From Spongospora subterranea (taxonomy: Eukaryota > Endomyxa > Phytomyxea > Plasmodiophorida > Plasmodiophoridae), in NCBI GenBank assembly GCA_900404475.1, contig OUQQ01000004.1, positions 45,091-109,090 of the forward strand: a DNA stretch of 64,000 nt, given 5' to 3'. Shown in pieces: positions 23,109 to 40,318 of the stretch; position 1 is the first letter of the stretch; every line of letters begins with the position of its first letter. The translations under genes and the position numbers were made by a program. The notes below the pieces were generated by a model that was given only the letters and a program-made list of their open reading frames with translations, was not told the origin of the DNA and made no database searches.

Positions 23109-23312
23109 ATGAGCGACGACCAACTCGCCAAGAAGAATGCCGAACTCGAGCATCTGCGACTCGAGGCCAATGCGCTTAAGGAAGCCACACAACCGGAAGT
23201 AGCGGCGGCGAAAATCGTGGCATTTATCAATGCAAAAACCGATCCTTTTCACGAACAGGATAACGAATGGGTACGAGACCGAAATTCAGGCTGCAGTTGC
23301 ACAATTCAATGA
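23109..23312 (+). CDS. Heterotrimeric G-protein gamma subunit
   Basis: A single-exon frame of 67 residues, the usual G-gamma size. It has the helical GGL-type start (KKNAELEHLRLEANALK), the TDPF motif matching the NPF region of G-gammas, and a C-terminal CAAX box CTIQ with a second Cys two residues before it (CSCTIQ), suited to prenylation plus palmitoylation as in fungal gammas. It would bind G-beta and anchor the dimer to the plasma membrane for receptor signalling. No other G-protein genes are in this window. Confidence 0.85.
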   Translation: MSDDQLAKKNAELEHLRLEANALKEATQPEVAAAKIVAFINAKTDPFHEQDNEWVRDRNSGCSCTIQ

Positions 23313-23882
23313 TTAACAATATTCTATGCATTCGCAAAGTCTGGAGCCCAAGATAGCTATAATTCTCTATTCTTACGAGTTAATTTCCAACAAAGTCTCA
23401 GATACCTGCACCTTAAATCTTACTCCTATATTTTTTTCCTTTCAGCAATTCCAAAATAAATGCAAGAAACAAAAATGTAAAAATGCTATAATGATGCTGG
23501 GTATATAAAGAGTAGATTGACTTGTACCGAGTCTGCAAGATATTGCCTTTGTCTTCATGATAAAAGGTAAAGTCATGCTCATCAGTACACTTACGCTTAT
23601 GCATTTTAGCAATTTACTTCTAGATTCGTGCAAAGAAAAAACGCACGAAAATAGATGACAACGAGAATACAGTCATTTGCTGAACGATCTATCGTTGAGA
23701 ACTGAGACCCGGCATGAGGATATAAATACACGTACAGGTCACAATAACCATTGTGTACGGGGTTTCTGTTATATGTTTCCAAGAGTAACGGGTTAATGTG
23801 ATGTATTGATAGGTCATTAATACACCACTCCTCATATTTCATAGTACTACACTTTCGAAGGATGATAATCTGACCTTTTGTC
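23313..23882. other. Intergenic, no gene seen
   Basis: AT-rich with short frames only. It lies between the G-gamma stop and the TTC14-like start on the same strand. Confidence 0.45.
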
Positions 23883-25715
23883 ATGCCTTTAATGCCAAGT
23901 TCGCCATCTCCAGGCCCATCCTATGGTCCTATTCCGTCAGGATTCATCCACCCTGATCGCCCAATGAGCCCGGCTGCACTTCATTTGCAGTACGCGTCCA
24001 GCCCACGTCGCGATTTGATTCCTTCCGTCGCCCAACGTGTGGCGTCTCTTTTCGTATCAGGGTTCGCAGGTCACCTGCTTATTAACGCGAATATACATCA
24101 CGCAGAGAGTAAAGGAGGTAAGCACAACGATGAACTCGAAACGTCCTCATCCAGCTAGGATGGTTCATGCTTAGCGAAGGTTTCACAGAGGGTTTGTATA
24201 GTGACTAAGCATCCTACGTACCGAACGATTTCTCCATTTTCCCCGTTCGACGATCTTGATGGAGATACTCCTTCGAAACAGATAGATACATATCTAAAAA
24301 GAAGAGGTGTTTTTGAACTCCTCGAGGTTGATTTAGTCGTCGGCGGTTGGAATCACATTATTGCTTGTTCTCAGTATAATAATGGGGTCTGCTTTCAGGC
24401 TTCATTTGCAATAAGTCGCTTGAGGGGGTTACCATCCAAATCGAGAAAATCGTCAAAAATGAAATTGACAAAACGGTGCCAAAGAAGCGTCAATTGTCGG
24501 AAACGATATTTGATGGCCTCAAAGAAATGCAAATCGAAGGATTATGTCCCATTCGCGAACTTACCGAACCCAATGGGCACAATTTATTGCCATCAGAACT
24601 TCTTGATCAGTTTCCGCTAGGCACCGAAGTTAAAGGTTTTTTTTCGTTTGACCTCGTGATTCACCGGCCACTAACAATCCCCCAGCATTGGTGATTTCAA
24701 TAGATACACATTCGGATGTTATTTATTTCAGTTTCGATAACTCTCGTCTTACTTCACAGCAATCGCATCACATACCGTTAGGTATGGTGTCTGTTCCAAA
24801 TGTTTCTACAATTCCTCCGGCATCGCCATTTCATCATTGGAGACAGTCGACATGGTTTAATCATCCTTCGCAAGCTCTGCATGATCGAACATCATTGTCA
24901 GTAGAATTAAAGTGGACAAACCAAAATTGGCTCATTCGTTCAACAGATCTATAATGTCACTCGCATCGTCAGACCCGTTACCGTCATTTGTTGACAGGCT
25001 GAAAGGTCATCCCTTATTTCAGAATCCGCATGGTATGGTGATAATGTCAAAAGCTTTCAATGTAACCGAGCACGGATCCCTTCTCTCAAGCCATCCGTAC
25101 GACTTCCACCATGTTTTGGTTAATCGGTCTAGTAAGACGTATTTAGATGTGAAGCTGGTGATCTGCACTATAATCTTCGTGCTGCACAAAACATTGATTG
25201 GGCACTGAAAGGGTACACTGTACCAACATTAACTGTACGTCGCTGTCGTTAACCGTGTTTTTATTCAATAGCGTCGCACGTGGAATCGAGTTTGCTAGGC
25301 AGAATAGATTTTCTGATGCAGTCAGATGTTATTCTCATGCTTTGAATGTGGAACCACAGGTATGCTTCATCAGTCAGTTGCATCAAAATATCTACTCAAC
25401 ATAGTCCACAGTGCGTAGACGCGCTCGTATCACGAGGAATCGCGATGATTAATTTAAACAAGCTCGACGATGCCATCAAAGATCTAACACATGCCCTTGA
25501 TTTAGAGCCAGGTCATGTAGATGCCGCTAAATATATTACGCTTGCGAAAGAAACGGTGAGTTCGTACGTTATCCAATGTGTTTCAACAACAAATTAGCTG
25601 ACATAGATCTCAGAAACTGCGATTAATCACAATATCCGAGGGAGACGGAGGTAACGACGACAATGGAGAGATTCGTTTGAAACGGCAAAAGTTATCCTCA
25701 TCAAGCAGCAGATAA
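23883..25715 (+). CDS. TTC14-like protein (S1 RNA-binding plus TPR)
   Basis: Nine exons (23883-24117, 24202-24345, 24399-24635, 24686-24854, 24902-25096, 25147-25212, 25272-25359, 25412-25555, 25614-25715) join in frame to 459 residues. A short Pro/Ser-rich N-terminus is followed by an S1-like OB fold (DLVVGGFICNKSLEGVTIQI, then LCPIRELTE, then VKALVISID). The TPR block then reads QNIDWALKGVARGIEF, RFSDAVRCYSHALNVEP, DALVSRGIAMINLNKLDDA and KDLTHALDLEPGHVDA. This order (S1, a linker helix region, WALK, then TPRs) matches animal TTC14, a nuclear, probably RNA-associated protein of unclear function. The Ser/Arg/Lys-rich tail is much shorter than in animals. Confidence 0.7.
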
Positions 25716-25759
25716 ACATTCAAAAATTAAAGTAGTACATTGATAATCATCTATAAAAG

Positions 25760-30938
<5,179 letters not shown>

Positions 30939-31079
30939 TGACTCTACCGAGACGGCCTTGACCCGTTTACTGATTTGCGGCCCTACTCCGACACTTCCTC
31001 CGAAACGCCTTGTATAATCGATCCTTCCTCTCTTCGGGGTGTTATAATTCGTCAGATCGGTATGTAATTGATACTCCAA

Positions 31080-32750
31080 CGACTACACTAAACAACAGCG
31101 TCAAGAGATAAAGAAACGATATCCCCTTCTAACGCGTCTGCCGGTACTTCACGACGCGTTGCCGATATATTACTGCCCAAGTCACGTCAGTCGGTCACAG
31201 CGGGTCAGTGTGAACTCCGCGGAGTTTTTCGTTGACGCCGTCACGGAGAAGTTGGATGACTCACTGGAAAAATATTTTTACCTTCATGGCAGGGCCAAAA
31301 CAGCAAACAACGCAACAGTGCCGGAGACCTCAACTCAACCAACTCTCCCACACAAGCTACGGAGTATCTGATATCGCTTGCGAAACTGTAATGAAATCGG
31401 ATTACAACTGAATAAACCGATTGTAATTGCAATTCTAAGATGCGCGATTGAAATAGAAATTTTGATTTCGAATTATGACTGACCTTTGGCCACTCAAAAT
31501 TATCGACGTTTTCGATCATTGGAACATGATCGGTGAAAATCAGTAATAATATCCATAGATACATTACCGGCCATCTTAACTCACCAACAGTCTTCCCAAA
31601 GTTGCGCACTGCCTCAAATAACGTTCTGTTGTGTGAGTTCGGTTTTTTCTCTATTCTCTCAGTGTTTTAAACAAAAATTCTTGAACAAGATGAGTATTGC
31701 AATACTGTGTAAATATATCACAGTTTGTCAATAATAGATTGCGGGACGGAACGATGACGTCGATATTTCCTGGCCGCGTACTCAACCTGTTTGACAGTCA
31801 AATTCTGACCAATCTTCTCTCTATACGCACCCATGTACCGCCAACTCTTGCGAGCGAACTTGCGAATAAGCCAAGCAGAAACCTGTATAAAAATCAGAAT
31901 CATGCTTCAACACGTAAAGAAAAGGCTTCGGATCAATCAACAAAATTCGATTTCTTAATTGCGACAGCGCAAGACAAATATGCGGCGCAGATTCGCCAGA
32001 GGCGATGTTTTGAAGAATGAGCGCTCCATCATTGTCACCACTCGAGCGCTTAGACGCTGGATCAATAAGCACGAGATGGCGCGACCTATCGCTTCAGTGG
32101 CCGCTGACCCAACAGCCAGCTTGGCTTCATGACGCCCAGAGCCTAATTAAGGTCGGGATTAAGCTGGTTGATATTGTGTATCATATCAACAAAGAATTCA
32201 AAGAAGCATTTCACTGGGGACGCTATCCTCCATGTATTGGGCCCGATCATTACGATAAGTTTGACAATTATCGATTGAAAAAAACGGTTTTTTTTTTCAG
32301 AACGAAAGGATCAAGGTTCGTACCGCAAGAGTCAGTGGAGCTGATGGTGCGTCTGGAATCGCAAGGCGATGGCTAGGTGCTAGGATGTCGGTCAATGATC
32401 CGTGCTGCAGGCGATGTCTGCGGCGACGAGCGACACCCACTGGATCGATGACGTGTTGAGCCGCAGAACGGAATCACGTGTCATTAGCACATCGTGCGTT
32501 TCGCGAATTCGACGGGCCAATTCCAGGAGCACCATCAGCTCCACTAACTCTTGCAGTACGTTCTGACGAACTTTGATATGACTGGCATTGCGATCATCGA
32601 CATTAGCAGTTGGCACTTTTCAGGGCGACATTAGCCGTGAGGCGCCGTTCAGGGCGTTGTGAGACGTAAGGCGAATAGGACGACGTATGACCCCAAAGCG
32701 GGATCTCACCGGTGACGGGTTTTTTCTGTATTTAAACACTTTCGACTGGA
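31080..32750. other. Degenerate stretch, no intact gene
   Basis: Short frames on both strands, none with a clear start and family motif. A minus frame with a hydrophobic start (near 31480-31580, YLWILLLIF) could be a signal-bearing exon but leads nowhere. The right part probably contains decayed mobile-element sequence that continues from the transposase relic. Confidence 0.4.
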
Positions 32751-32756
32751 CATCCT

Positions 32757-33265
32757 TCAAAATGCAGGATTCTGCCAATTAATAACCGGTTGCTCGCTCC
32801 ATTGACCGTTGATATCCAACGACAACCCCCAACGAATCATCTCTTTTCGTGCATACGTTAACCCATTCGCGTCTCGCTGCGAATTAACGTCGCGTACCGC
32901 GTCAGCCATAAGCTGGAGGTAAGGTTTGTTGCCAGGGTTGACCAATTTGCCAGAAGATGCGCCGCCCGAGCTGCATCAGACCAATGTCCCATGTGAATCA
33001 TATCAAGCTTCGCACGTTCTCAACGTGCTGTCCACGCGTCTTTGATTATGCTTATCACAAAAGAATCTGCACGCTGGACCAGATCCGTGGCGTTCGGTGG
33101 AAATCGCCCAATAACTGTGTTATTCTTTGCGAGGACATTATGCAACTCTTCGGTGTCATTGTGCCCGCCACAGTTGTCAATCCACATAATCATCATTAGC
33201 CCATGAGGGTCTCTTTTTGAGTGCCCGCCGCTCCTCAAACCATTGGGGGAAAACCTATTGACCAA
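32757..33265 (-). pseudogene. Pogo-type (DDE) transposase relic
   Basis: The 5' part (33020-33265) codes the DDE core motif MIMWIDNCGGHNDTEEL and RFPPNATDLVQRADSFVI, which fits the second catalytic Asp region and the PPN-T-LVQ-(A/P)-D block of pogo/Tigger-like transposases. A stop follows WTAR, then a reading-frame shift, and the normal C-terminal part resumes in another frame at 32757-32945 (MIRWGLSLDINGQW). No N-terminal helix-turn-helix or CENP-B part is seen and no terminal inverted repeats were found. It is a dead copy. Confidence 0.7.
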
Positions 33266-33389
33266 TTAACCAACGTTGCCGCATTGATGAATCAATGCAA
33301 GCATACTGTGCGGTCGTTCCACCCGTTTGGGCCGTACTTTACCAGCGAAATGGTAAAATTGTTGTATTGATAGTTGTTTACAATAGACC

Positions 33390-33720
33390 GAAAGCACCTG
33401 CAGAAATGCGCCTCGATTTAACTGATATCTGGTTAATGAATAAGAACATAGTTGTCAATGTTTTAGAATTTTGCAGAAGTTCTTGCATCATTACATCACA
33501 TTTAGAGCTTCATCGTCGCCGTTTAGCAGAATGTAATCATATTATTTTTGTTTACTGAGGGTCATTGCCAACTGCTTGATGAGTGTCTACCTTGTCAATA
33601 TCCATAACTGTATGGGCATTGATGCTCAATCATCAATGGTGTGCATTGCTGGAACTCAGTACCAATTGTGTACTGTACTGAGTGAGGTTAGCACTTCTCG
33701 GATTGGCTCAAGTCCTGTTA
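33390..33720 (-). pseudogene. Decayed copy of the 3' end of ABCC transporter 2
   Basis: This stretch aligns by eye with about 25790-26090, the last two exons of the transporter, in the same orientation. Matching landmarks in order: TTTTGCAGAAGTTC, TACCTTGTCA with ATATCCATAACTGTATG, GTGCATTGCT followed by GAACTC, and TTCTCGGAT. Stops and small indels destroy the frame. Confidence 0.7.
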
Positions 33721-33904
33721 AAGGTGATTGCTCAGAAAGGATTGAAACATGTTGACTCAATGGCAATGACAAATTAATCAAAAGACTCATAGCTTCTTCT
33801 TGACGCGCAACAGTCGCCGAATTTCCGCTGTTCATATACTCAGCGCTTATTAACGACAACCGCCGTAACTACGTGTTGTAGCGACAACAACAACTATTGT
33901 CAGC

Positions 33905-33985
33905 TACATTGCTTAAATTATCGTTAATATCCCTCAACACCGGTTCACGATTGGGTTGCCAGACAAATGATGCATTTATTTTTCA
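33905..33985 (-). pseudogene. Decayed copy of exon 9 of ABCC transporter 2
   Basis: It aligns with about 29118-29177: TTAATATCC, CTCAACACCGGTTCAC, ATTGGGTTGCCAG and AAATGATGC are shared in order with about six differences over 58 bp. Same orientation as the parent gene and upstream of the 3'-end relic in the relic's own gene order, so both belong to one lost copy. Confidence 0.7.
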
Positions 33986-34246
33986 AATGTGGGGATGGAT
34001 CGAATGGATGATGAATATTAGTAGATGGCAATATCAACTTCTAAGAAGAATCCATGTCCCACATCCCAGTGAAGGTCGCATTAGGAATATGACTTCCGAA
34101 TTTCGGATCCGTTTTGTTTAAACAATCATTGCGAAACTTGCTGAAAATACAGCGTATTCTCAATTTGTCATTTAGCAAAAAAGCGTATAAATGCCAAGAT
34201 TGCCGAGTATTATAATTATTATCTATGTTCATCTATTGAATTGTGA

Positions 34247-37200
34247 TTAATGTGTGTGGTTATCTGATGAGCTGGGCGACTTCTCTACAGACTCCTCATC
34301 AGACACAGCGGGCGTGATTACCACTTGGCTGAGTAGCGACTGCAGATATATTCCTTTATGGGTGGGTGCAGAGAATGGGGAGCTACAGACGAAGCTGTGA
34401 GAGCTGTTAATCGCAGAGTCGTGTCTGATGCACAAATATTAGAATACCTGTTGTTATCCTCACAGCTATCAACGTTTTCATCTGATGAGATATCGGACCC
34501 ATTGTGTTCGGTTTCAAAGTCAAGAAACGTCTTTCCTGTTTTCCTTATTTGCTCTTGAGTCGCATTACCGATAGGCGAATAAACGACTTTATCGCCACGT
34601 TTCGGTTTCACATAATCATTTGTTCTTCTTAGACGCTAGTTGAAAAACAATGAGCATACGACTGGACGGATAGCTACAATCACCACCTGTAATTTTGAAG
34701 AATGCTCCGATTTACGATGGGTTTCCTTGAAAATGGGCAAAACAATGCGTTTGCGTCGTCTGATTGGCGTGCCAGAGCTGGGGCCGGGGGATGGTTGGTA
34801 GTCTACCGTAGATAATAATGGTAAAGACCTCTTCCTATTCGGGGTATAACTGGGTCTGATTAGAGAACTGGGATGACTAAGATTGAGAGGCGGTTCTAGG
34901 GAATCGTGACGGCGAATTCTTGACAGGTCCGGAGGGTGAACGTTTGTGTTTGACAAAGACTTAAATCCGGATGATAACGAAGACAAGGGTGATGCGGAAG
35001 CGCTAAGTTGTTGGCCTTCGAGGACAATAATAGGATCCTCAACGCGGACTGCTGACGAAACACCGCCCGAGCGTATACTATTTTCGAATGGAGAACTCTT
35101 CGAAGTGGTGAAAACCTGTGTGCAAGCAAGATGGCCTCTAACATGAATTGATTCTGGACTAGACACTTCAATAGGTGTATGGAGAGAACGGCACTGTATG
35201 CGATTCAGGCTTTCTCGGCTATCCGGATCATCCGAACTGGATTTGAATTTTGGCTTTTGCATAGGATGAAACCTTGCAAGGGCAGGAAGGCAATTGTCAA
35301 GTAAAGACAAACGTGGGACATTTTTACCGATCTTCGGCCGCGTAAACTTGGTTTTGCAAAACATGATACTTGAAGATTGTGATGGTTCCGATTCCGGATT
35401 AAATCTCATGTCATGACGCCAGAAGAAATTTTGCTCCTTCCTGCGCGACAGCAAGAATCTGAGCATTTGGTTTTGCAAAGCTGTTTGCTCCGTGCAGATA
35501 CTATTAGCTTCGGTGACAGCAAGTGATGGGATCACGGAAAGTTTGGATTGCTTATATCGCGATTTCTTTTGCGTTGTGGATGTGTTCCGGTTGCAACTCT
35601 TTGGAGAAACACTGCAGCCGACTGGTCGTGTTTCCGTCTTCTTGGCAACCTGAACAGCAAGNTTCCTGCGCGACAGCAAGAATCTGAGCATTTGGTTTTG
35701 CAAAGCTGTTTGCTCCGTGCAGATACTATTAGCTTCGGTGACAGCAAGTGATGGGATCACGGAAAGTTTGGATTGCTTATATCGCGATTTCTTTTGCGTT
35801 GTGGATGTGTTCCGGTTGCAACTCTTTGGAGAAACACTGCAGCCGACTGGTCGTGTTTCCGTCTTCTTGGCAACCTGAACAGCAAGGGGTAAAGGTTCGC
35901 TTTGATTATGACTAATCAAACACGAGCTGGTCTCCTTTCGGCCAGGGGAGCGAAGTTCAACATGATTTTGACTAAGTATCAGATCGACATCATTCAAAAG
36001 GTTTTCTAGTTCTTCTTCAGAATCGAGTGGCGAAAATCGTTCCGGTGATAAAAAAGACTGCCTCTGTGGACAAACGTTGGGTCCTTGTGGTGAAACAACC
36101 TTCCCTAACGGCTGGCACTCTATGTCTGAGTCGGAACCTTCAACGTCACGGTCAATAAACCGGGTACAACCTAGTCGAAGCTGGAATAATATTAGACGTG
36201 ATCAACGAATAAGTCAGGTATAAACAACACCTGAACGACAGAAGCCATAATTTTGACGAACATTTTTGAAGTAGATGACGGCAGCGTAAGCCGCTGCAAT
36301 GGCTCTTGAACCTGGAGCACGATAAGTATCAAACGAAAACATTGAGGTCGCCGAAGTTGTCTACCCGCTCCGCATTTTCCAAAAGATTCATTGGACTTAT
36401 GGAGTTGAAAGTTCCCTGAGTTAACGTCCAAGGTTCCAATTCCTTTCGCTGGTGTGCGTTCAACACAATTCTAATAGTTGACGGAAGATGAGGCTGAAAA
36501 ACTCCATAAAAGGGCAATCATGCGAAAACATAAAGAAAAACAATACCGGCACAACGTTTGTGCGTTTCTTGGTCGAAGTTGCAGATTCCCACGTGGTGAT
36601 GTCACACTTTTCAAAGGAAGTATGCAAAGGAAGTCGAGGTGGCCGTATTGAACACGGTATTGTAGAAAGGACAAGGGCGCCAGAGCTAAGAAGTTTGAAT
36701 GACGTCTCAACCTTTTTTAAATTATTTTGATGAGTTCTCATCTCGTTCCCATCCATCAAAAGTGATATGCATTGCCCTGTTCTCTGAAATTCGGTTTTAT
36801 CAGCGAATCAACACTATAGATTTGAAAGGGCAAACCTGCCGAGCAGTTCGACCCATTCGTTGAGTCATTCGAAGTGCTGAGCTTGCCGCATCGAATGCAA
36901 TAACTAAATCGACTTCACCGATGTCAAGTCCCTCTTCTCCGATGCATGTCGCCACAAGAACATTTATATGGCCACTACGAAACTGATCCAGTGCCTGAAG
37001 AGAAGTTGGTCAACACGACAAGTAATCTGCAATTTCATTGACAACCATATTCTGCTCTTTTGGCCGCATACCAGCGGTATCCCCTGAATAGGACTAAATA
37101 ATCGGTGGCGACAGTTGTACATTACCAACCAGCTCCGCTGGACTTTTGCTGTCCCACGAACCGAATCGGCTTAATTCCTACGCAACCCGAGATTTTTTCT

Positions 37201-39145
37201 ACGATTTCATCGACACTATACCAAAAGTATTAGAGAACCCCATGAAGAAGTCTTACTGAGATACCAGAGTTTATATTCAACGAAAACAATTGCTTTACTG
37301 GCAGAATGCACTCCAAAGTGATTCTCCAATATCTGACAAAGGCGTTCGATCTTTGGATGAACATATTTTCTTTCCAGAAAATCTCTTCAGCAGGAACAAG
37401 GTCAATGAATTGAATAACGGAAAAAAATGGCGGGAATTACGCACTTCGCCAGTTCTTTGAGCATTCCCATTGGTGCCGATTTTCCCGCACTGGTCATGAC
37501 ACTGTTGGAGCACGCTCCTGAGCCAAAATCGCATTCTAGTTGAAGAAGGAACGCAGAAATGGAATAGTTGAACAAATAATGGCGAGCTAAAAGCAGCGCC
37601 TGTAGCGTTGACTTGTTATTCAGGATTGACCAATTTCCTTGCTGAGGTAAATAAAAAGTGTAAGACAGAGGTACTTGGGTAGTGTCAATTAAACGCACCA
37701 GTCCTTTTTGACGCAACCTGTCGGCAAAGCGATCCCCATGAAAATGGTTAGGACCAAGTGATCCCAAAGGGTAATCCTTTACCAATATTCAATTTGATGT
37801 AAGAACAAAGACGGATTCAAATACGATGAGCCCTGCATCTTGTAGCACCTTGAGGGGTTCCTTGCAAACGTTATCTAAGAGCATCTGGTAAAAATAAGCA
37901 CCAATCAGAATGCAATTGATAGTGTTTACCAGTAACTTGACGATAGGTTCGGTTGGTTGTATGACAACGAAATCCTCTGTTCTTTCGTTAACATATCTTG
38001 TTAATAACTGCAATGAGTCGGAAGTCAAAATTGAACGACAACTTGCACGTACTTTCGAATATCTGGATCTTCGCGGTTGAATGCTTCGATTTTCGAGATA
38101 AGAAGATTGTCGATTACAGTTTGAACCGCCGCTCGATTGCCACCAGGAGTTGCCGAAAGTGCCAGAACACGGAAAGCGCCGCCTACTGCATGCCTTTTGG
38201 CTACGATGCCTGCCATGGCTGCATTGCCTTTCGAATGATGTGCCTGATATGATACGTCAATAAGTAAACGATATTACTCCTTATAGAGTTTTACCTCGTC
38301 AAAAACGAGACAAACGATTTCATCAAGGGGACAAGTACCACTTTGAATATCCTTCTCCACTATCTGAGGAGTACAGAATATGGCTCTATGGCTTTGCCAA
38401 ATTGGTGCTCGAGCACTGTACATCAATGTTCAAAACTTAAAAGACGACAAAAATGTAATCGAACCTCGGGGGTATGTCAACGAGCGCTAAAATCGTCGCG
38501 TTTGAGATAGGAGCCATTTCCGAACAAGCTCGGGCCTACTCAAATAGGGATTAGAGATGATAAGTGAATTTCGCTGTCCAACCTGTTGCAAAACAAGTTG
38601 CCGTGTTGGAGCCATAAACACGCAACGTCCTGTAGGATACCAACGTAGCATGTTGCACATCAGCACCGAAGCGATAAACGTCTTCCCTGTAGAAGCGTCA
38701 AGCAAGTGAAGGAAATTTCTATGGAGAGAAATATACCGAGACCAGTAGGCAGTGCCACAAGGGTATTTTTCTAAATTTCAAAAATGTATCAATTATCAAG
38801 TCTAAAACGGGGTAAACTCTATTGACAAACATGAACAGCTGATTCCACACATTTGGCCTGATAGTCGCGCTTGGGATAGTTTATCGGGTACAAAAGTGTA
38901 CAAATTGCATTGACGTCATTAACTAGCGGGATCTTAAGACCATCATTAAACTCTGACAGTGCAAGCTGTGGATCTACAGCTTCAGGAATGGATGGTTCGA
39001 AATAAGAATTTATCGAAACTTGTCGACAGGCGGGACGGGAATGACCCGGTAGCGATTTAAATGGATCCGTAGCGCCTTCATAAAGACTGCTGATATCTAA
39101 TGCTGCAAGCGCCTCGTCGTCGAAGTCATCGAAAAATCCGGTCAT
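34247..39145 (-). CDS. FANCM: Mph1/FANCM-type DNA repair helicase
   Basis: Nineteen exons: 38831-39145, 38737-38770, 38583-38686, 38465-38535, 38295-38415, 38053-38243, 37930-37996, 37825-37884, 37445-37776, 37265-37384, 37130-37215, 37046-37083, 36837-36994, 36547-36784, 36341-36493, 36231-36293, 34687-36180, 34448-34635, 34247-34403. SF2 motifs: [13 protein letters not shown] (I), [11 protein letters not shown] (Ia), LVFDEAHHSKGN (II, DEAH), ALSATPG (III), [17 protein letters not shown] (V) and [10 protein letters not shown] (VI). The enzyme remodels stalled forks and D-loops in the Fanconi/Mph1 pathway. The C-terminal 500 residues are Ser-rich and disordered. Exon 17 carries an in-frame 225-bp artefact around an N at 35662; without it the protein is about 1254 residues. 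No ERCC4-like nuclease domain is seen, as in fungal Mph1. Confidence 0.88.
35438..35886. repeat. Direct duplication around a single N (assembly overlap)
   Basis: Bases 35438-35661 (224 bp) recur at 35663-35886 with no difference that I could see, separated by one N at 35662. The copies lie inside the large C-terminal exon of the helicase. A perfect abutting duplicate joined by one N is the signature of two contigs with an unmerged overlap. Confidence 0.85.
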
Positions 39146-40318
39146 GAGCACCCCCCGCACATTCAGTGATGACAGTGGAAACTCGATAAGGAACGATCAT
39201 ATCCGGGGATGAAATTCGATAGTCGGAATCACCCTTGTTTGAGAATGTATGACATTATTGACCATATATGACACATCATTGAATAAATCACTGCTTGGTA
39301 CAATATAGGCGCACAGTGTTTATTGTTCCAACATAACCTATACGACCCAATCTCTGACCAAGACATTGTCGAGAAACCCGCGTCTCTCTGGTATATTTGA
39401 CCCTCACGTCTTCGCTGGAGAGTCATGGACTCATGGTAAATATGGCTTCTTTGAGTTGTTACTGTTTCAAAGATCCCCGTTATTGTCATATAATAAGACA
39501 CCAGGGCTAGGTAGGGTGAGGCTGAACACCATTACTGACGAACACTACCGTAGCCCTGCGGTTGGTAGGGATTCTGCATCCGGGTTGATATGTTTCAGAA
39601 ATCGGGTCAGTCAATCCTTCGTATACCGGATGATGGGAATATCAAAGCGCAACGGTTGCAAAACGTTGAAACGCGATAGTCTCGCCCTTTAAACGAGCTC
39701 GCATTGGTTTGATATTAGTATAATATTGATTTGTCACAATTCGGAGCAACATTTGCAACCTGGTTCATATCTGTTCCAGTTGGTGGAAATGACATGAAGG
39801 TGGTCAAGGCGGTTTAGCAAGTGTGGAGAAATGTGCTTGAGTGTCTACCAGACCTGCAGCAGTTCGCCTCTGTTTTCGCAGAATCCATCTGCGTCGATGC
39901 ACTGTCTGGTCATGATGCCGAGTCCTGGTTTTTTAATGTAACTCTTTTGAATTGTGAAAACGCTCTAACTGCTTCTGTTGCTGCGTCGAAGTTCTGTGTC
40001 AGTGAGCCTGTGCAGTCAATCGTCTTGAGGCAGACAGTCAATCCGCTAACGCTATGGTGAAACTAATTCGAGACGCTTGAGACTTCATACATGAATGCGA
40101 TAAACCAAGCTCTGTCTTAGCAACGCAGTCTCGATACACCGAATATAATTGACCCATTCGCAATAGCATATTTATGAACAAATACAAACATTAAAGGCGA
40201 TAATGATTAAAGTATTTTCCCAGGTTAACATTCCAGACGTTCCATAGCGATAAATATTTCACGTTCATCACTGTTACGCTTGCCCCATGAGTCCATGACA
40301 ATAATTATATTCATTTAA
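39146..40318. other. Intergenic, weak frames only
   Basis: Between the start of the helicase and the stop of the bromodomain-PHD gene, both on the minus strand. A plus frame at 39821-40060 reads fairly like protein (for example SICVDALSGHDAESWFF) but has no Met, no splice context and no motif. It may be a relic. Confidence 0.4.

Noticed and set aside
35438..35886. Genuine internal 75-residue protein repeat in the helicase
   Set aside because: The copies abut a single N and seem identical at DNA level, which fits an assembly overlap better than an old repeat.
39366..39692. Plus-strand 108-codon frame between helicase and bromodomain gene
   Set aside because: No motif and unremarkable composition, with no splice context; a chance frame is likelier.
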